33,271 nt of DNA. Source: Brevibacterium sp. p3-SID960 (GTDB taxonomy: Bacteria > Actinomycetota > Actinomycetes > Actinomycetales > Brevibacteriaceae). The stretch is from contig NZ_JALXKS010000038.1 of NCBI RefSeq assembly GCF_025144725.1, positions 1-33,271 on the forward strand, read 5' to 3'. Numbering within the stretch: the first letter of the stretch is position 1; the number at the start of each line of letters is the position of its first letter. Position numbers and translations under genes: made by a program. Shown here piece by piece: positions 31,669-33,271 of the stretch. Under the pieces are notes generated by a model, which was given only the letters and a program-made list of their open reading frames with translations, was not told the origin of the DNA and ran no database searches.

Positions 31669-33271
31669 CACTGTCATTCGGCTATCCCTCCCCCGCCGAG
31701 TTCGAGGACGAGGTCCGCGATCTCGTCACTGCCCGCGCCGCTTCGCGCATCGCCTCAGGTGATGCCACGCTGTGGGGTGACGCCGCTCAGGCGGAGGCCT
31801 CCAAGCGGCTGGGCTGGGTGGGCCTGCCTGACTCGTCCGTCGAACTGCTCGACGAAATCGAGGAGCTGCGCAGCGAGCTCACCGCCGAGGGCATCGATCA
31901 TGTCACACTCTGCGGCATGGGCGGCTCGTCGCTGGCCCCTGAGGTCATCTGCGCCACCGCCGGCGTGTTCCTCGAAGTCGTCGACACCACCGATCCCGGC
32001 CAGATCGCCGAGGCCATCGGCACCGACCTGCAGCGCAGCGTCGTCGTCGTGGCATCGAAGTCAGGCTCGACGATCGAGACCGAGGCGCAGCGTCGTGCCT
32101 TCGCCGAGGCGTTCGAGGCCGCCGGCATCCCGGCTGCCTCCCGCATGGTCGTCGTCACCGATCCCGGTTCGCCGTTGGCACAGCTGGCCGAACAGGAGGG
32201 CTACCGCAAGGTCTTCTATGCCGACCCGCGCATCGGAGGCCGGTTCTCCGCGCTCAGTGCCTTCGGTCTCGTCCCGGCCGGCCTCGCCGGCGCCGACATC
32301 GCCGGGCTGCTCGCCGAGGCTCGCGAGATCGGCCCGCTGCTCGAACATGACTCGCCGGACAACCCTGCCGTTCAGCTCGGTGCCTTCCTCGGTGTGGCTC
32401 ACGCCCGCGAAACCGACAAGCTCGTCATCGCCCGCACCACCTCATCGATCGTGGGCCTCGGTGCTTGGCTGGAGCAGCTGCTGGCCGAATCCACCGGCAA
32501 GGACGGCGAGGGCATCCTCCCGGTCGTCGTCGAAGGACCTGACGCACCGGGTTTCGCTGACGCCCGCGCCGATGCGATGCTGCTGTTCGTCGGTGAGGTG
32601 GCCGGCCAGGCCACTCCCCCGTCGGGCTTCGCCTGCGCGGTTGACTACCCGCTGGGCGCCCAGTTCCTGCTGTGGGAGTACACCACCGCCATCACCGGCT
32701 ACAGCATCGGCATCAACCCCTTCGACCAGCCTGATGTCGAAGCAGCGAAGGCCAGCGCGCGGGCGCTGCTCGAAGCCGATTCTCCGGTCGACGGCGAACA
32801 GCCGTCGTTCACTGTCGGCTCGGTTGAGGTGTACGGCTCACCGCACCTGCTCGAAGGCGTCGACAGCCTGGAGGAGGCGCTGCGGGCTCTGGCCGCCGCA
32901 GCTGACGAGTACGGCTATCTGGCGGTGCAGGCCTTCCTCGACCGGATCAGCGACCGGCGCGCCGAGCTGATCCGGCAGGCCGCGGCACTGCGCACCGGAC
33001 TGCAGACGACCTTCGGTTACGGGCCGCGCTACCTGCACTCAACGGGCCAGTATCACAAGGGCGGGCGGCCCAACGGTGTGTTCCTGCAGATCACCGGCAG
33101 CCCGCGGGCCGATGTGCTGATTCCGGGCGAAGAGTACAGCTTCGGACAGCTGCAGACCGCGCAGGCGGCCGGCGACGCCGATGTGCTCACCGACCGCGGC
33201 CGCCCTGTGCTGCGCCTGCACCTGCGCGACCGTGCGCAGGGCATCGCTGACGTCCTCGCAGCCTTCGGCTT
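31665..33271 (+). CDS. pgi: Glucose-6-phosphate isomerase, 3' end beyond the window
   Basis: The frame from ATG 31665 stays open to the window end, giving 535 residues with the last codons missing. [10 protein letters not shown] (about 84-93) and [15 protein letters not shown] (SKSGSTIET at 131-139) are sugar-phosphate-binding SIS motifs. The Ser/Thr cluster is typical of glucose-6-phosphate isomerase. It matches the divergent actinobacterial isomerase found after tal. It interconverts glucose 6-phosphate and fructose 6-phosphate, linking tkt-tal to glycolysis. The ATG overlaps the tal stop (ATGA), and AAGGAG lies about 6 nt upstream. Open frames in other registers over this gene are shadows. 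Confidence 0.9.
   Translation, partial: MTLSFGYPSPAEFEDEVRDLVTARAASRIASGDATLWGDAAQAEASKRLGWVGLPDSSVELLDEIEELRSELTAEGIDHVTLCGMGGSSLAPEVICATAGVFLEVVDTTDPGQIAEAIGTDLQRSVVVVASKSGSTIETEAQRRAFAEAFEAAGIPAASRMVVVTDPGSPLAQLAEQEGYRKVFYADPRIGGRFSALSAFGLVPAGLAGADIAGLLAEAREIGPLLEHDSPDNPAVQLGAFLGVAHARETDKLVIARTTSSIVGLGAWLEQLLAESTGKDGEGILPVVVEGPDAPGFADARADAMLLFVGEVAGQATPPSGFACAVDYPLGAQFLLWEYTTAITGYSIGINPFDQPDVEAAKASARALLEADSPVDGEQPSFTVGSVEVYGSPHLLEGVDSLEEALRALAAAADEYGYLAVQAFLDRISDRRAELIRQAAALRTGLQTTFGYGPRYLHSTGQYHKGGRPNGVFLQITGSPRADVLIPGEEYSFGQLQTAQAAGDADVLTDRGRPVLRLHLRDRAQGIADVLAAFG

Noticed and set aside
31759..32970. 403-codon plus-strand open frame
   Set aside because: It is out of register with pgi (31665 onward), which carries clear isomerase motifs. 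The translation is Ser/Pro/Arg-rich noise.

Overview
The window is about 33 kb of high-GC chromosome from an actinobacterium. The gene set points to the Micrococcales, and a Brevibacterium-like organism is my best guess. The reasons are the sufRBD-Rieske-CSUT operon, the mycobacterial-type fabG-fabI pair, ctaA/ctaB beside tkt-tal-pgi, a DUF3099 protein, and several genes that appear to be leaderless. The genus is inferred from gene content only. I see no rRNA, tRNA, insertion sequence or CRISPR array. The broad order (tkt-tal, ctaB, ctaA, an ABC exporter, sufR-suf operon, ABC-F, fabG-fabI) matches a block known from mycobacteria.

Layout. 1-2100: short 16-nt repeats, rpmE2 with a strong terminator, a YbaK-type deacylase and an actinobacterial phosphatase. 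2100-4246: a more A/T-rich accessory island. It holds a 5'-truncated gene remnant, then a two-gene module that looks like a toxin-antitoxin pair: an ImmA/IrrE-like protein whose HExxH protease motif is gone, overlapping by ATGA with a PIN-domain nuclease. 4247-8982: an SPOUT rRNA methyltransferase, a TauE/SafE permease, an ABC ATPase, a hypothetical protein, SerB and a SixA-like phosphatase. 9120-15872: fabG-fabI, then DUF3099, a small Cys/His protein and SURF1, an ABC-F protein overlapping RNase HI, and a membrane-anchored zinc peptidase.

15961-22606 is the complete minus-strand Suf Fe-S assembly operon (sufR, B, D, Rieske ferredoxin, C, S, U, T), with a candidate SufR operator in front of it. 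22739-25500 is a two-gene ABC exporter followed by ctaA (heme A synthase). A CYTH-CHAD protein overlaps the end of ctaA in antisense. ctaB (heme O synthase) lies next to it. From 28481 to the window end runs a pentose-phosphate/glycolysis operon: tkt, tal and pgi, with pgi cut off by the window edge.

Together the core genes serve Fe-S cluster assembly, heme A and cytochrome oxidase biogenesis (ctaA, ctaB, surf1), fatty-acid elongation and central carbon flow. The most unusual part is the 2.1-4.2 kb island. Its first gene has a near-perfect Shine-Dalgarno sequence but an ATC where the start codon should be. A second theme is a repeated geometry at five plus-strand genes: a -10 hexamer lies 6-7 nt before the start codon and there is no Shine-Dalgarno sequence, which predicts leaderless mRNAs.
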